A DNA stretch of 64,000 bases, taken from assembly GCF_004022215.1 (NCBI RefSeq), contig NZ_SAUZ01000015.1:62001-126000 (forward strand), written 5' to 3'. A program made the position numbers and the translations under genes. The notes below the pieces were generated by a model. The model saw only the letters and a list, made by a program, of their open reading frames with translations, did no database searches and was not told where the DNA came from. Of the stretch, positions 1 through 9,450 are shown in pieces (position 1 is the stretch's first letter; every line of letters starts with the position of its first letter). This DNA comes from Paenirhodobacter populi. GTDB lineage: Bacteria > Pseudomonadota > Alphaproteobacteria > Rhodobacterales > Rhodobacteraceae.

Positions 1-903
1 ATATCGCTGCTGACCCTGACGCAGGTTCTGGCGGTGGCCGAGCATCTGAACTTCCGCCACGCCGCCGAGGCGCTGGGCATGAGCCAGTCCAGTCTCAGCA
101 CGCGGATCCGCAATCTGGAGGAGGAGATCGGCGTCCTCGTCTTCGAGCGCCGCCATCGCGGCGTGCGCCTGACCGAGGCGGGGAGGGCTTTCGTGGCCGA
201 GATCGCATCCGGTCTCGGCCAGATCGACCATGCGGTCACCGTGGCGAAGACCTTCGCGGAGGGCAGGTCCGGCAGGCTGCGGATCGGGCTGCACGGCGTT
301 CCGGCCACCGGCTTCGTGGGCACGCTGCTCGGCAATTACGGGCGGAACCGGCTCGGGATCGAACTCGTGGTGACCGAGGGCCAGATCGAGGATGCGGTCC
401 CGGCGGTGATCGGGGATCATGTCGATATCGCCCTGGTGGTCGGCGAGCCGCGCGCCCCGCAATGCCACAGCCGGCTGCTCTGGTCCGAGCCGCTGGTGCT
501 GACGCTCGGGCAGAATCATCGGCTTGCCGCCAGGGATGAGATCCACTGGCGCAATCTGGACGGCGAGACCTTCCTGATCCGGCATGGCGGGGCAGGGCCG
601 CTGGTGCGCGACCATGCCGTGCGGCGGATGGGCGAGCACGGGATCACGCTGCATTTCCGGCGGGTCGACGTGGAGCGCGATACGCTGATGCAGATGGTGT
701 CGCGTGGCGAGGGCGTGACCTTCTCGGGCACCAGCCTGAAGGCCGTCGCATCCGAGGGCCTGATCTGGCGCCCGATCGCGGACGACGACGAGCCGGTGCG
801 GCTCCACGCGCTCTGGTCGCCGCAGAACCGCAGCAAGACCCTGAGGGATCTCCTCGCGATGGCGGGCAAAACCCGTGCGGGCTATCGCTCGGCGCCTCGC
901 TGA
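1..903 (+). CDS. LysR-family transcriptional regulator, 5'-truncated by the window
   Basis: The reading frame is open from base 1, so the first few residues lie outside the window. The visible protein starts inside the winged helix-turn-helix: residues after base 34 read NFRHAAEALGMSQSSLSTRI and then the conserved LTEAG turn. The rest is the periplasmic-binding-protein-like effector domain, about 220 residues, of normal LysR length. It should be a DNA-binding activator or repressor responding to a small molecule; the ligand and targets cannot be read from here because its divergent partner would lie left of base 1. It ends 70 bases before the DUF4167 gene. Whether it belongs to the conjugative element or to the flanking chromosome is unclear. 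Confidence 0.85.
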   Translation: MSLLTLTQVLAVAEHLNFRHAAEALGMSQSSLSTRIRNLEEEIGVLVFERRHRGVRLTEAGRAFVAEIASGLGQIDHAVTVAKTFAEGRSGRLRIGLHGVPATGFVGTLLGNYGRNRLGIELVVTEGQIEDAVPAVIGDHVDIALVVGEPRAPQCHSRLLWSEPLVLTLGQNHRLAARDEIHWRNLDGETFLIRHGGAGPLVRDHAVRRMGEHGITLHFRRVDVERDTLMQMVSRGEGVTFSGTSLKAVASEGLIWRPIADDDEPVRLHALWSPQNRSKTLRDLLAMAGKTRAGYRSAPR

Positions 904-973
904 CAATCACGTCGCCCAGGCCCGCAGGCAGAGATGAAGCGGCCGACAGGCCGATGCGCAGCAAAGAGGCAGG

Positions 974-1273
974 ATGAATCAGCACCGACCGAACAATCAG
1001 TTCCGGCCCGAAGAGCGTCGGCCGGCCCACCTGTCTCCGTGGCATACCGGCAGTATCGTCAATCGGGTCTACGAGAGTTCCGGACCGGCGGGGAAGCTCC
1101 GCGGCACGGCGCAGGATCTGGTCGCCCGATATCTTTACCACGCGCGTGAGGCCGGGATGCGCGGCGACGCGGTCGCGATGCAGGCCTGCCTGCAATATGC
1201 GGAACATTACCGCCGTATCATGGACCGGATCATGGACGAGGCCAGCGTCGGCCGGTTCGATCGCGGGCGCTGA
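974..1273 (+). CDS. DUF4167 domain protein at the head of the conjugation module
   Basis: This is a 99-residue basic protein. The conserved DUF4167 pattern is visible: a charged N-terminus rich in Arg, Asn and Gln, then GTAQDLVARYLYHAREA and YAEHYRRI, which form two amphipathic helices. The family is nearly restricted to Alphaproteobacteria, where the chromosomal versions are longer and have a basic C-terminal tail that suggests nucleic-acid binding. Here only the core is kept. The gene sits 176 bases before traG on the same strand, a position also seen in related integrative elements, so it may be a transfer-region accessory; that role is inference. An AGGCAGG ribosome site precedes the ATG. 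Confidence 0.75.
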   Translation: MNQHRPNNQFRPEERRPAHLSPWHTGSIVNRVYESSGPAGKLRGTAQDLVARYLYHAREAGMRGDAVAMQACLQYAEHYRRIMDRIMDEASVGRFDRGR

Positions 1274-1449
1274 CCATGGGTGTCTTCGCCCGCGGGAGCA
1301 CATTCAGATCGAATCGACGCGCCGCCGCAACCCGGCCTTTTCACCGCCGATAGCTACCCGGCAGCCCTCCCGGGCCGGATTCCCTGTTGCCGATCAGCGG
1401 ATCGGTCACTCTCTGATCGGCTCCGTATCATCTGCAGATCGGAGGCGGG

Positions 1450-3435
1450 ATGCGCGGAGGCCGGATTCTCTGGGGACAGATCGCGGTGGTCTTCACCATC
1501 GTCATGGTGATGACCTGGGCGGCGACGCAGTGGACAGCCTGGCGGCTCGGCTTCCAGGCTCAGCTCGGCAATCCATGGTTCGAACTGGCGGGCTGGCCGG
1601 TCTATCATCCCCCCGCCTTCTTCTGGTGGTGGTTTTCCTTCGACGCCTATGCGCCCGCGGTCTTCATCGAGGGCGGCATCATCGCGGTCTCGGGCGGTTT
1701 CATCGCCATCGCGGCCGCCATCCTCATGTCGATCATCCGGGCGCGCGAGGCGCGAAACGTCGCGACCTACGGTTCGGCGCGATGGGCCGAAGATCGCGAA
1801 ATCCGCGCCGCCGACCTGCTCGGCCCCGATGGGGTCGTGCTCGGCCGATACGACCGGGACTATCTGCGCCACGATGGGCCGGAGCATGTCCTGTGCTTCG
1901 CCCCCACGCGGTCGGGTAAGGGCGTTGGCCTTGTGGTGCCAACGCTGCTGACCTGGCCGGGAAGCTGCATCGTCCATGACATCAAGGGCGAGAATTGGAC
2001 CCTGACGGCCGGCTTCCGCGCGAAACATGGTCGCGTTCTGCTGTTCGATCCAACCAATGTGAAATCCTCCGCCTACAACCCGCTTCTGGAGGTGCGGCGG
2101 GGCGAATGGGAGGTCCGCGACGTGCAGAACATCGCGGACATATTGGTCGATCCAGAAGGCAGTCTCGACAAGCGCAACCATTGGGAGAAGACTTCTCATT
2201 CGCTGCTTGTCGGCGCGATCCTGCATGTCCTCTATGCGGAGAAGGACAAGACGCTGGCGGGCGTCGCCAGTTTCCTGTCCGATCCTCGTCGCCCGGTCGA
2301 AGCCACTTTGCGCGCGATGATGGACACGCCGCATCTCGGCGAGGCCGGCGTTCATCCCGTCATCGCGTCCTCGGCCCGCGAACTGTTGAACAAGTCCGAG
2401 AACGAACGGTCGGGCGTATTGAGCACGGCGATGTCGTTTCTCGGCCTCTACCGCGATCCTGTCGTGGCGCGCGTCACCGCACGTTGCGACTGGCGCATTG
2501 CCGATCTGGTCGGCAGCCGCCAGCCGGTCAGCCTCTACCTTGTCGTGCCGCCGTCCGACATCAACCGCACGAAACCGCTGATCCGGCTGATCCTCAACCA
2601 GATCGGCCGGCGGCTGACCGAGGAACTGAACACGTCCGGCAAGCGCCACCGCCTGCTGCTGATGCTGGACGAGTTTCCGGCGCTCGGCCGTCTGGATTTC
2701 TTCGAATCCGCGCTCGCCTTCATGGCCGGCTACGGTCTCAAGAGCTTCCTGATCGCGCAGTCGCTGAACCAGATCGAACGTGCCTATGGCCCGAACAATT
2801 CGATCCTCGACAACTGCCATGTCCGCGTCGCCTTCGCCACCAACGACGAGCGCACGGCCAAGCGCGTGTCGGACTCCCTTGGCACCGCGACCGAGATGCG
2901 CGATTCCACCAACTATGCCGGCCATCGGCTCGCGCCCTGGCTCGGGCACCTCATGGTGTCGCGGCAGGAGACCGCCCGCCCGCTGCTGACGCCGGGCGAG
3001 ATCATGCAGCTTCCGCCCGCCGACGAGATCGTCATGGTGGCGGGCACGCCGCCGATCCGGGCGAAGAAGGCGCGCTATTTCGAGGACGCGCGCTTGCAGG
3101 AACGCATCCTGCCGCCGCCCGAACTGGTCTCCGCTCCGGCGGCTGCACCAGCATCCGACGACTGGTCGAGCCGCGTCCTCTCGATGAGAGGCGGCACAGC
3201 CGCCGTCGCCGGGAACGATACCGAAGGCGACCCGGCCAATGCCGGTATCCGCCGCGAGCCGGAATTGCCCGAACACGAGGAAATCGTCGCGCCGCCACCG
3301 TCGCCCGCGCAGGAGTTCGAGTTTCTCGACGACGAGCCGGACGTGGATGCCGCCAAGGCCCGCGCCCTGCGCCAGCGCATGCGGATCGTGGCGCGGCAGG
3401 TCGCCCTGAACCCCGACGACGGCATCGAGCTTTGA
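1450..3435 (+). CDS. traG: type IV secretion coupling protein TraG/VirD4
   Basis: This 661-residue inner-membrane ATPase links the relaxosome to the T4SS channel. It has two N-terminal membrane segments (about residues 10-30 and 72-95), then the cytosolic RecA-like domain with Walker A APTRSGKGVG near residues 151-160 and Walker B LLLMLDEFPALG near residue 405. Length and motif order are typical of TraG/VirD4 proteins. The start is fixed by a GGAGG site at 1441-1445. The gene heads the cluster traG - ribbon-helix-helix gene - trbB to trbI, the usual order in alphaproteobacterial trb elements. Its C-terminal 100 residues are acidic and proline-rich, as in other coupling proteins that dock relaxases. 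Confidence 0.96.
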   Translation: MRGGRILWGQIAVVFTIVMVMTWAATQWTAWRLGFQAQLGNPWFELAGWPVYHPPAFFWWWFSFDAYAPAVFIEGGIIAVSGGFIAIAAAILMSIIRAREARNVATYGSARWAEDREIRAADLLGPDGVVLGRYDRDYLRHDGPEHVLCFAPTRSGKGVGLVVPTLLTWPGSCIVHDIKGENWTLTAGFRAKHGRVLLFDPTNVKSSAYNPLLEVRRGEWEVRDVQNIADILVDPEGSLDKRNHWEKTSHSLLVGAILHVLYAEKDKTLAGVASFLSDPRRPVEATLRAMMDTPHLGEAGVHPVIASSARELLNKSENERSGVLSTAMSFLGLYRDPVVARVTARCDWRIADLVGSRQPVSLYLVVPPSDINRTKPLIRLILNQIGRRLTEELNTSGKRHRLLLMLDEFPALGRLDFFESALAFMAGYGLKSFLIAQSLNQIERAYGPNNSILDNCHVRVAFATNDERTAKRVSDSLGTATEMRDSTNYAGHRLAPWLGHLMVSRQETARPLLTPGEIMQLPPADEIVMVAGTPPIRAKKARYFEDARLQERILPPPELVSAPAAAPASDDWSSRVLSMRGGTAAVAGNDTEGDPANAGIRREPELPEHEEIVAPPPSPAQEFEFLDDEPDVDAAKARALRQRMRIVARQVALNPDDGIEL

Positions 3436-3445
3436 GGAACCGCCC

Positions 3446-3898
3446 ATGACCACGCGCAGCCGCATGAACGTCTATTTCGACCCGGATCTTCTCGATCGGG
3501 TGAAATCCCTGTCGCTGCGCAGGCGCGTGTCGCAGTCCGCCATCGTCGAGGCGGCCGTCGCCTCCTTCCTGTCGGGGGATTCCTCCGAACAGATGGAAGC
3601 CGCGCTTACCCGCCGGATCGACAGGCTCGGCCGCCAGATCGACGGGCTCGACGAGGATCTGGCGGTGCTGGGCGAGACCCTGGCGCTGTTCATCCATTTC
3701 TGGCTGACCGTGACGCCGCCGCTGCCGGACAGCGCGCAGCCCTCGGCCCGCGCCAAGGGGGCGGAACGGCTGGAAGGCTTCATGCAGACGCTCGGCCGCA
3801 GGCTGGCGACCGGCGACAGGTTCCTGAAGGAAGTGTCCCGGGACGTCCTTCGGCCCGAGGAAGCCGGCGTCGCCCCGGCTCCGCCCGACGCGGGTTGA
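3446..3898 (+). CDS. CopG-like ribbon-helix-helix protein between traG and trbB
   Basis: This is a 150-residue protein. The N-terminal 45 residues form a ribbon-helix-helix fold: the strand RMNVYFDPDLLDRV, then a helix with SLRRRVSQSAIVEAAVASFL. The rest is helical, with heptad-like leucines (residues 55-95) and a hydrophobic stretch, and ends in a basic tail. It begins 10 bases after the traG stop, so the two genes are probably co-transcribed. A gene of this type sits in the same place in many trb clusters of this class. By family it should bind DNA and could control the trb operon or act at oriT; neither is shown here. Confidence 0.8.
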   Translation: MTTRSRMNVYFDPDLLDRVKSLSLRRRVSQSAIVEAAVASFLSGDSSEQMEAALTRRIDRLGRQIDGLDEDLAVLGETLALFIHFWLTVTPPLPDSAQPSARAKGAERLEGFMQTLGRRLATGDRFLKEVSRDVLRPEEAGVAPAPPDAG

Positions 3899-3922
3899 GC
3901 ATCCGGGCTCCGGTTTTCGGGT

Positions 3923-4330
3923 TCAGATCTCCGACGACAGCAGACCCTCGCGTTGCGGGGCGCGGATGAACTGCTCCACCAGCTCGGGCCGCCATTCGAC
4001 ATATTCGACATGAATGCTGTCTCTGTGCCGCGCATACAGCATCCTGCCGGTCGGGACGTCGACGATATCCTGGGTGATCTCGGCCCCGGCCTCCAGCAGG
4101 GCCTCTTTCACGCGGCCAAGATCGCCGACGATCACCGGCCCCTGCGTGTCGCGGATCGGGGTGAGCGCCTCCTCCGTGCCCGCGACGATCAGCATGTCCC
4201 CGATGGCGATCAGCTCCAGCTCCCCGAAGCGGAACCGCAGATGGGCGTCCCCCTTGTGCAGGGGCCGCAGCGTCTCGAGGGCCGATCCGGCGTCATGGGT
4301 GAACACCCTCGCATAGGTCTTCAGGATCAT
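3923..4330 (-). CDS. VOC (glyoxalase-fold) family protein
   Basis: This 135-residue single-domain protein resembles the vicinal-oxygen-chelate fold: paired beta-alpha-beta-beta-beta units, with the C-terminal half showing YARHRDSIHVEYVEW as in glyoxalase-like proteins. The metal ligands cannot be assigned with confidence, so the substrate is unknown. It is read away from a TetR gene across a 75-base gap that holds a repeated operator-like motif, so it is probably the target of that regulator. Both genes interrupt the usual traG-copG-trbB order and look like inserted cargo, perhaps for detoxifying a small molecule. Confidence 0.7.
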   Translation of the reverse strand: MILKTYARVFTHDAGSALETLRPLHKGDAHLRFRFGELELIAIGDMLIVAGTEEALTPIRDTQGPVIVGDLGRVKEALLEAGAEITQDIVDVPTGRMLYARHRDSIHVEYVEWRPELVEQFIRAPQREGLLSSEI

Positions 4331-4343
4331 CGCTCTTCCTTTC

Positions 4344-4412
4344 TTAGTGACCGATACAAAAGTCGCGATTGACCCGGGGCTGTCAACTGATATTTAGTGA
4401 TCGCTATGAAAC
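4344..4412. promoter_or_regulatory. probable TetR operator pair between the VOC and tetR genes
   Basis: TTAGTGA followed by a related block occurs twice in direct orientation, at 4344-4362 and 4394-4412, exactly 50 bases apart. The second copy contains TAGTGATCGCTA, a 12-base imperfect dyad with 10 of 12 positions symmetric, and it overlaps the tetR start. One site near each divergent start suggests repression of both genes by the TetR protein. Confidence 0.55.
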
Positions 4413-4987
4413 AAGCCTCGCGCATCACGGGCCGGCCACGCGGCTTCGACAGGGAAAAGGCGGTCGAGACCGCGATGACCCTGTTCCGCAGACATGGATA
4501 TGAAGGCGTGTCGCTGGCGATGCTGACCGATGCGATCGGCATCGCGCCGCCCAGCCTCTATGCGGCGTTCGGCAGCAAGGCCGGGCTCTATGCCGAGGCG
4601 CTCGATCTCTATGCCGGGCGTGCGCGGCATGTCGCCCTGCCCAAAGAGCAGGGCCTTTCCCTGGACCAGGCCCTGCTGCGGTTCTTCGCTTCCGCCATCG
4701 AGCATGTCCGCGATGCGCGGCAAAGCGGCTGCATGATCTCCACCGGCATGCTGGAATGCCATCCCGATCACGCCGGGCTTGCCGCCGACCTGTCCCGCCG
4801 CCGCGAGGCCATGCAGGCGTGCATCGAGCAGGATCTGGCCTTCTGGCTGCCGCCCGACGACGCGGCGCAGCTTGCCCCCTTCGTCTGCGCGATCCTGCAA
4901 GGGATTTCGGTTCAGGCACGGGACGGAGCTTCCGTCGACCAGCTGCGCGGGATCGCATCCCGAGCGGTTCGGTCGTTGGCGACATAA
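4406..4987 (+). CDS. TetR/AcrR-family transcriptional regulator
   Basis: This protein has about 193 residues. The N-terminal 50 residues are a TetR helix-turn-helix: FDREKAVETAMTLFRRHGYE, then the recognition segment IGIAPPSLYAAFGSKAGLY. The C-terminal ligand domain is helical with two cysteines (GCMISTGMLECHPDH), as in TetR regulators that resemble electrophile or redox sensors. The ATG at 4406 is preferred; a GTG at 4397 in the same frame is the alternative. No clear ribosome site precedes either, so a leaderless message is possible. It probably represses itself and the divergent VOC gene. Confidence 0.85.
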   Translation: MKQASRITGRPRGFDREKAVETAMTLFRRHGYEGVSLAMLTDAIGIAPPSLYAAFGSKAGLYAEALDLYAGRARHVALPKEQGLSLDQALLRFFASAIEHVRDARQSGCMISTGMLECHPDHAGLAADLSRRREAMQACIEQDLAFWLPPDDAAQLAPFVCAILQGISVQARDGASVDQLRGIASRAVRSLAT

Positions 4988-5197
4988 GATCGATAGGAGC
5001 GTTGGACTCGGCCGGGCGAGTCGCCGTTCGACGACGGAATCCGGCGACGACCGGACAGACGACCCGTCCCATTCACCGCCGATTGCCGCCGATTACCGCA
5101 CGCGGGCAAACAGCTGTTGAAGGCGAGGGTTTCGTGGCTCTCTTAGTCGTCCCCATCCGGGGATCGTCATGCTCCTCCCCGGTGGAACGGGGACGAT

Positions 5198-6199
5198 ATG
5201 ACCTTCACCGACCACAGGCAGGAAGCGATCGGACGCGGTGCGCGGATGCTGCGCACCGCGCTCGGGCCTGCCATTTCCGCGTATTTGCAGGATCCGGGCG
5301 TCATCGAGGTGATGCTGAACCCGGATGGGCGGATCTGGATCGACCGGCTCTCCGACGGCCTGGCCGACACGGGCGAGATCATGGCCCCTGCCGATGGCGA
5401 GCGCATTGTCCGGCTGGTCGCGCATCATGTCGGCGCCGAGGCCCATGCCCGCAATCCACGCGTCTCGGCCGAACTGCCCGAGACCGGCGAGCGGTTTGAG
5501 GGGCTGCTGCCGCCGGTAGTCGCTGCCCCGGCCTTCGCGATCCGCAAGCCGGCCGTCGCGGTCTTCACGCTCGACGACTATGTTGCCGCCGGGATCATGT
5601 CCCGGGTGCAGGCCGAGGTGCTGCGGCTGGGCGTCGTCACCCGCGCCAATATCCTCGTCGCAGGCGGCACCTCGACCGGCAAGACCACCCTGACCAACGC
5701 GCTGCTGGCCGAGGTAGCGAAGACGCAGGACCGCGTCATCCTCATTGAAGACACAAGAGAACTGCAATGCGCGGCGCCTAACCTGGTTGCCCTGCGCACG
5801 AAGGACGGCGTCGCCACGCTTTCCGATCTGGTGCGCTCGTCGCTGCGCCTGCGCCCCGACCGTATCCCGGTCGGCGAGGTGCGCGGCGCCGAGGCGCTGG
5901 ACCTGTTAAAGGCCTGGGGCACCGGCCATCCCGGCGGCATCGGCACCATCCATGCCGGGTCGGGCATCGGTGCCCTGCGCCGCCTCGAACAACTGATCCA
6001 GGAAGCCGTGGTCACTGTGCCACGCGCCCTGATCGCCGAGACCATCGATCTGGTCGCCGTCCTCGCCGGACGCGGCAGCAACCGCCGCCTTGTCGAACTC
6101 TCCCGCATCGAGGGCCTGGGTCCGGACGGCGATTACAAGGTCACCTTCGCAGACTTTCCACCCGCAACCTCCAGTCCAGAACAGGGAGATCCCGCATGA
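5198..6199 (+). CDS. trbB: T4SS ATPase TrbB (VirB11 family)
   Basis: This 333-residue traffic ATPase of the conjugative pilus and channel works as a hexamer at the cytoplasmic face. The N-terminal domain is followed by the RecA-like C-domain with Walker [16 protein letters not shown] (about residues 155-168), the acidic box [11 protein letters not shown], and the histidine motif region [11 protein letters not shown]. Length is normal. A GGGGA site precedes the ATG. It begins the continuous trbB-to-trbI run, with its last bases overlapping trbC. About 210 bases separate it from the TetR gene and may hold the trb promoter, though no confident box was seen. Confidence 0.95.
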   Translation: MTFTDHRQEAIGRGARMLRTALGPAISAYLQDPGVIEVMLNPDGRIWIDRLSDGLADTGEIMAPADGERIVRLVAHHVGAEAHARNPRVSAELPETGERFEGLLPPVVAAPAFAIRKPAVAVFTLDDYVAAGIMSRVQAEVLRLGVVTRANILVAGGTSTGKTTLTNALLAEVAKTQDRVILIEDTRELQCAAPNLVALRTKDGVATLSDLVRSSLRLRPDRIPVGEVRGAEALDLLKAWGTGHPGGIGTIHAGSGIGALRRLEQLIQEAVVTVPRALIAETIDLVAVLAGRGSNRRLVELSRIEGLGPDGDYKVTFADFPPATSSPEQGDPA

Positions 6200-6528
6200 T
6201 CCGTCACGCCTTCACCATCCGCCGCCACATCGCCAGCGCCGCGACCTTCGGATATGTCAGCCTCCTGCTGGCGCCCGCCGCCCATGCTTCCGGCTCCTCC
6301 ATGCCCTGGGAGGCGCCGCTGCAGTCGATCCTGCAATCCATCGAGGGGCCGGTCGCCAAGATCGTGGCGGTGATCATCATCATCGCGACCGGCCTGACGC
6401 TGGCCTTCGGCGACACCTCCGGCGGTTTCCGCCGCCTGATCCAGATCGTCTTCGGTCTCAGCATCGCCTTCGCCGCCTCATCCTTCTTCCTGTCGTTCTT
6501 CTCCTTCGGCGGCGGGGCGCTCGTCTGA
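6196..6528 (+). CDS. trbC: conjugal pilin precursor TrbC (VirB2-like)
   Basis: This 110-residue protein has an N-terminal signal peptide ending near residue 31 (after APAAHA) and two long hydrophobic helices, about residues 48-72 and 78-104, joined by a short turn. This is the pattern of VirB2/TrbC prepilins. It should be processed and assembled into the conjugative pilus. Its ATG overlaps the end of trbB by four bases (ATGA), and its stop overlaps the trbD start, which indicates translational coupling. Confidence 0.9.
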   Translation: MIRHAFTIRRHIASAATFGYVSLLLAPAAHASGSSMPWEAPLQSILQSIEGPVAKIVAVIIIIATGLTLAFGDTSGGFRRLIQIVFGLSIAFAASSFFLSFFSFGGGALV

Positions 6529-6806
6529 TGTCAGCCTTCGAGCAACCCGACACGGTGCCGGGCTTTTCCGTTCCGGTCCACCGGGCGCTGACCGAGCAGA
6601 TCCTGCTCGGCGGCGCACCGCGCTCCATCGCCATCATGAACGGGACGCTGGCCGGGGCCGTGGGCCTCGGCCTGCGTCTCTGGCTGGTCGGCCTCCTGAT
6701 CTGGGCGGTCGGGCACGTCCTCGCCGTCTGGGCCGCGCGGCGCGACCCGCTCTTCGTCGAGGTCGGGCGCAGGCATCTGCGCCTGCCCGGACATCTGTCG
6801 GTGTGA
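6528..6806 (+). CDS. trbD: TrbD (VirB3-like) inner-membrane protein
   Basis: This 92-residue protein starts at the ATG that overlaps the trbC stop (TGATG). It has the family layout: a polar N-terminus (residues 1-38, including GFSVPVHRALTEQILLGG), a hydrophobic hairpin at about residues 40-66, and a short basic C-terminus. VirB3/TrbD proteins work with the VirB4/TrbE ATPase in assembling the channel. The gene lies directly before trbE, as expected. Confidence 0.9.
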   Translation: MSAFEQPDTVPGFSVPVHRALTEQILLGGAPRSIAIMNGTLAGAVGLGLRLWLVGLLIWAVGHVLAVWAARRDPLFVEVGRRHLRLPGHLSV

Positions 6807-6816
6807 GGGCGCGGCC

Positions 6817-9450
6817 ATGATGAACCTCGCCGAGTACCGCCGCACCGCCGCCCGCCTCGCCGATTACCTGCCATGGGCGGCGCTGGTCGCGCCCGGCATC
6901 GTCCTGAACAAGGACGGCAGCTTCCAGCGGACGGCGAAGTTCCGCGGGCCGGATCTGGACTCGGCCGTCGCCGCCGAACTGGTCGCGGTGGCCCATCGCA
7001 TCAACAGCGCCATCCGCCGCCTCGGTTCGGGCTGGGCGATCTTCGTCGAGGCGCAGCGCAACCCGTCCTCGGCCTATCCCGACAGCATGTTCCCCGACGC
7101 GGCCTCGGCCCTGCTCGACGCCGAACGGAGGGCCGGGTTCGCAGAAGACGGGAGCCATTTCGTGTCGGGGTATTTCCTGACCTTCCTTTGGCTGCCGCCT
7201 GCCGAGGATGCGGCAAAGGCCGAGGCCTGGCTCTACGAGGGCCGCGCGCAATCCGGCGTCGATCCGCAGGAACTGCTGCGCGCCTTCGTGGACCGCACCG
7301 ACCGCGTGCTGGCGCTGCTCGACGGCTTCATGCCGGAATGCCGCTGGCTCGATGACGCGGGAACGCTCACCTACCTGCATTCGACCATCTCGACCAACCG
7401 GCATCGCGTGCGCGTGCCCGAAGTGCCGATGCATCTCGACGCGCTGCTGGCCGATCAGCCGCTGGCAGGCGGGCTGGAGCCGCGCCTTGGCGACCAGCAC
7501 CTCCGCGTGCTGACCATCGTCGGTTTCCCCACCGCGACCACGCCCGGGATCCTTGACGATCTGAACCGGCTGGCCTTTCCCTATCGCTGGTCGACCCGCT
7601 CCATCCTGATGGACAAGATGGAGGCGACCCGGCTGCTGACGAAGATCAGGCGGCAATGGTTCGCCAAGCGCAAGAGCATCGCCGCCATCCTGAAGGAGGT
7701 GATGACCAACGAGCAGTCCGCGCTGGTCGACACCGATGCGGCGAACAAGGCGCTCGACGCCGACATCGCGCTGCAGGAACTCGGCGCGGATGTGGCGGGC
7801 ATGGCTTACGTCACCGCCACGGTCACGGTCTGGGATGCCGATCCACGGCTTGCCGACGAGAGGCTGCGGTTGGTCGAGAAGATCGTGCAGGGCAGGGACT
7901 TCACAGTCCTGCCGGAGAGCGTCAACGCGGTCGATGCATGGCTCGGCAGCCTGCCCGGGCACGCCTATGCCAATGTGCGCCAGCCGCCGATCAGCATCCT
8001 CAACCTCGCCCATATGATCCCGCTCTCCGCCGTCTGGGCCGGGCCGGAACGGGACGAGCATTTCAACGAGCCGCCCTTGCTCTACGGCAAGACCGAGGGC
8101 TCGACCCCGTTCCGGCTGTCGCTGCATGTCGGCGATGTCGGCCATACGCTGGTCGTCGGTCCGACCGGCGCGGGCAAATCCGTGCTGCTGGCGCTGATGG
8201 CGCTGCAGTTCCGCCGCTATGCGGGGTCGCAGATCTTCGCCTTCGATTTCGGCGGCTCGATCCGGGCCTCGGCGCTGGCCATGGGAGGCGACTGGCATGA
8301 TCTCGGCGGCGAGACGACCGCCGCCGCCGTCTTCAGCCCCGACAGCCCCGTGGATCGCGATCTGGCGGTCTCGCTCGCGCTGGACATCGCCGGCGTCGCG
8401 CTCCAGCCGCTCGCCCGCATCCACGACACCTATGAACGCGCATGGGCGGCCGACTGGATCGCCGCCATCCTGATGCGCGAGGGCGTGACAGTCTCGCCGG
8501 AGGTGAAGGAACATATCTGGACCGCGCTGACCTCGCTCGCCTCCGCGCCGCTCCGCGAGCGCACCCTCACCGGCCTGATGATCCTGCTGCAATCCGGCGA
8601 CCTGAAGCAGGCGATCAGGCCCTATACCCTCGGCGGCCCCTACGGGCGGCTGCTCGATGCGGAACGGGAGACGCTCGGATCGGCCCCGGTTCTCGCCTTC
8701 GAGATCGAGGGGCTGGTCGGCACCGGCGCGGCGCCCGCGGTCCTGTCCTACCTCTTCCACCGGATCGGCGACCGGCTCGACGGGCGGCCGACTCTGCTGA
8801 TCATCGACGAGGGCTGGCTGGCGCTGGATGACGAGGGCTTTGCGGGCCAGCTGCGCGAATGGCTGAAGACGCTGCGAAAGAAGAACGCCTCCGTCATCTT
8901 CGCCACGCAATCGCTCTCGGATATCGACAGATCCGCCATCGCGCCGGCGATCATCGAGTCCTGCCCGACGCGGCTTCTCCTGCCCAACGAGCGCGCCATC
9001 GAGCCGCAGATCACCGCGATCTATCGCCGCTTCGGGCTGAACGACCGCCAGATCGAGATCCTCGCCCGCGCCACGCCGAAGCGTGACTATTACTGCCAGT
9101 CGCGGCGTGGGAACCGCCTGTTCGAGCTTGGCCTCAGCGAGGTAGGCCTCGCCCTCTGCGCCGCTTCCTCCAAAACTGATCAGGCTGCCATCGAGCGCAT
9201 CTGGCTCGCACATGGCCCGGACGGGTTTCTGGCGACCTGGCTGCGCCATTGCGGCGTCGACTGGGCCGCCGAACTGATCCCGAACCTCACCAATCTCGTG
9301 CCGGAAACCGCAGAGCCCGGACGGGGCGATGACGACGGGAAAGGCGGTGATCCGGCCGATCTGCCGAAGGTGGCGCCCGCTGCCGCCCCGGCCCCGGACG
9401 AAGATTTCGCCGCCTACGACACACTCAGCGAACAGGAGATCGAACCATGA
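6817..9450 (+). CDS. trbE: T4SS ATPase TrbE (VirB4 family)
   Basis: This 877-residue VirB4-type ATPase is the largest energizer of the channel. The N-terminal half (CagE/TrbE/VirB region) leads to Walker A VVGPTGAGKSVLLAL near residue 447 and Walker B TLLIIDEGWLALDD near residue 660, followed by ATQSLSDIDRS, typical of the family. A second ATG lies one codon downstream of the start chosen. The acidic C-terminal tail is low-complexity. The stop overlaps the trbJ start by four bases. A long open frame on the opposite strand here is a codon-bias shadow. Confidence 0.96.
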   Translation: MMNLAEYRRTAARLADYLPWAALVAPGIVLNKDGSFQRTAKFRGPDLDSAVAAELVAVAHRINSAIRRLGSGWAIFVEAQRNPSSAYPDSMFPDAASALLDAERRAGFAEDGSHFVSGYFLTFLWLPPAEDAAKAEAWLYEGRAQSGVDPQELLRAFVDRTDRVLALLDGFMPECRWLDDAGTLTYLHSTISTNRHRVRVPEVPMHLDALLADQPLAGGLEPRLGDQHLRVLTIVGFPTATTPGILDDLNRLAFPYRWSTRSILMDKMEATRLLTKIRRQWFAKRKSIAAILKEVMTNEQSALVDTDAANKALDADIALQELGADVAGMAYVTATVTVWDADPRLADERLRLVEKIVQGRDFTVLPESVNAVDAWLGSLPGHAYANVRQPPISILNLAHMIPLSAVWAGPERDEHFNEPPLLYGKTEGSTPFRLSLHVGDVGHTLVVGPTGAGKSVLLALMALQFRRYAGSQIFAFDFGGSIRASALAMGGDWHDLGGETTAAAVFSPDSPVDRDLAVSLALDIAGVALQPLARIHDTYERAWAADWIAAILMREGVTVSPEVKEHIWTALTSLASAPLRERTLTGLMILLQSGDLKQAIRPYTLGGPYGRLLDAERETLGSAPVLAFEIEGLVGTGAAPAVLSYLFHRIGDRLDGRPTLLIIDEGWLALDDEGFAGQLREWLKTLRKKNASVIFATQSLSDIDRSAIAPAIIESCPTRLLLPNERAIEPQITAIYRRFGLNDRQIEILARATPKRDYYCQSRRGNRLFELGLSEVGLALCAASSKTDQAAIERIWLAHGPDGFLATWLRHCGVDWAAELIPNLTNLVPETAEPGRGDDDGKGGDPADLPKVAPAAAPAPDEDFAAYDTLSEQEIEP

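Noticed and set aside
1354-3465. 703-residue open frame on the minus strand opposite traG
   Set aside because: It has no family features and mirrors the codon pattern of traG; GC-rich third positions keep the antisense frame open.
6634-9249. 871-residue open frame opposite trbE
   Set aside because: It is an antisense shadow; the plus strand has a full VirB4 protein with all motifs and coupled neighbours.
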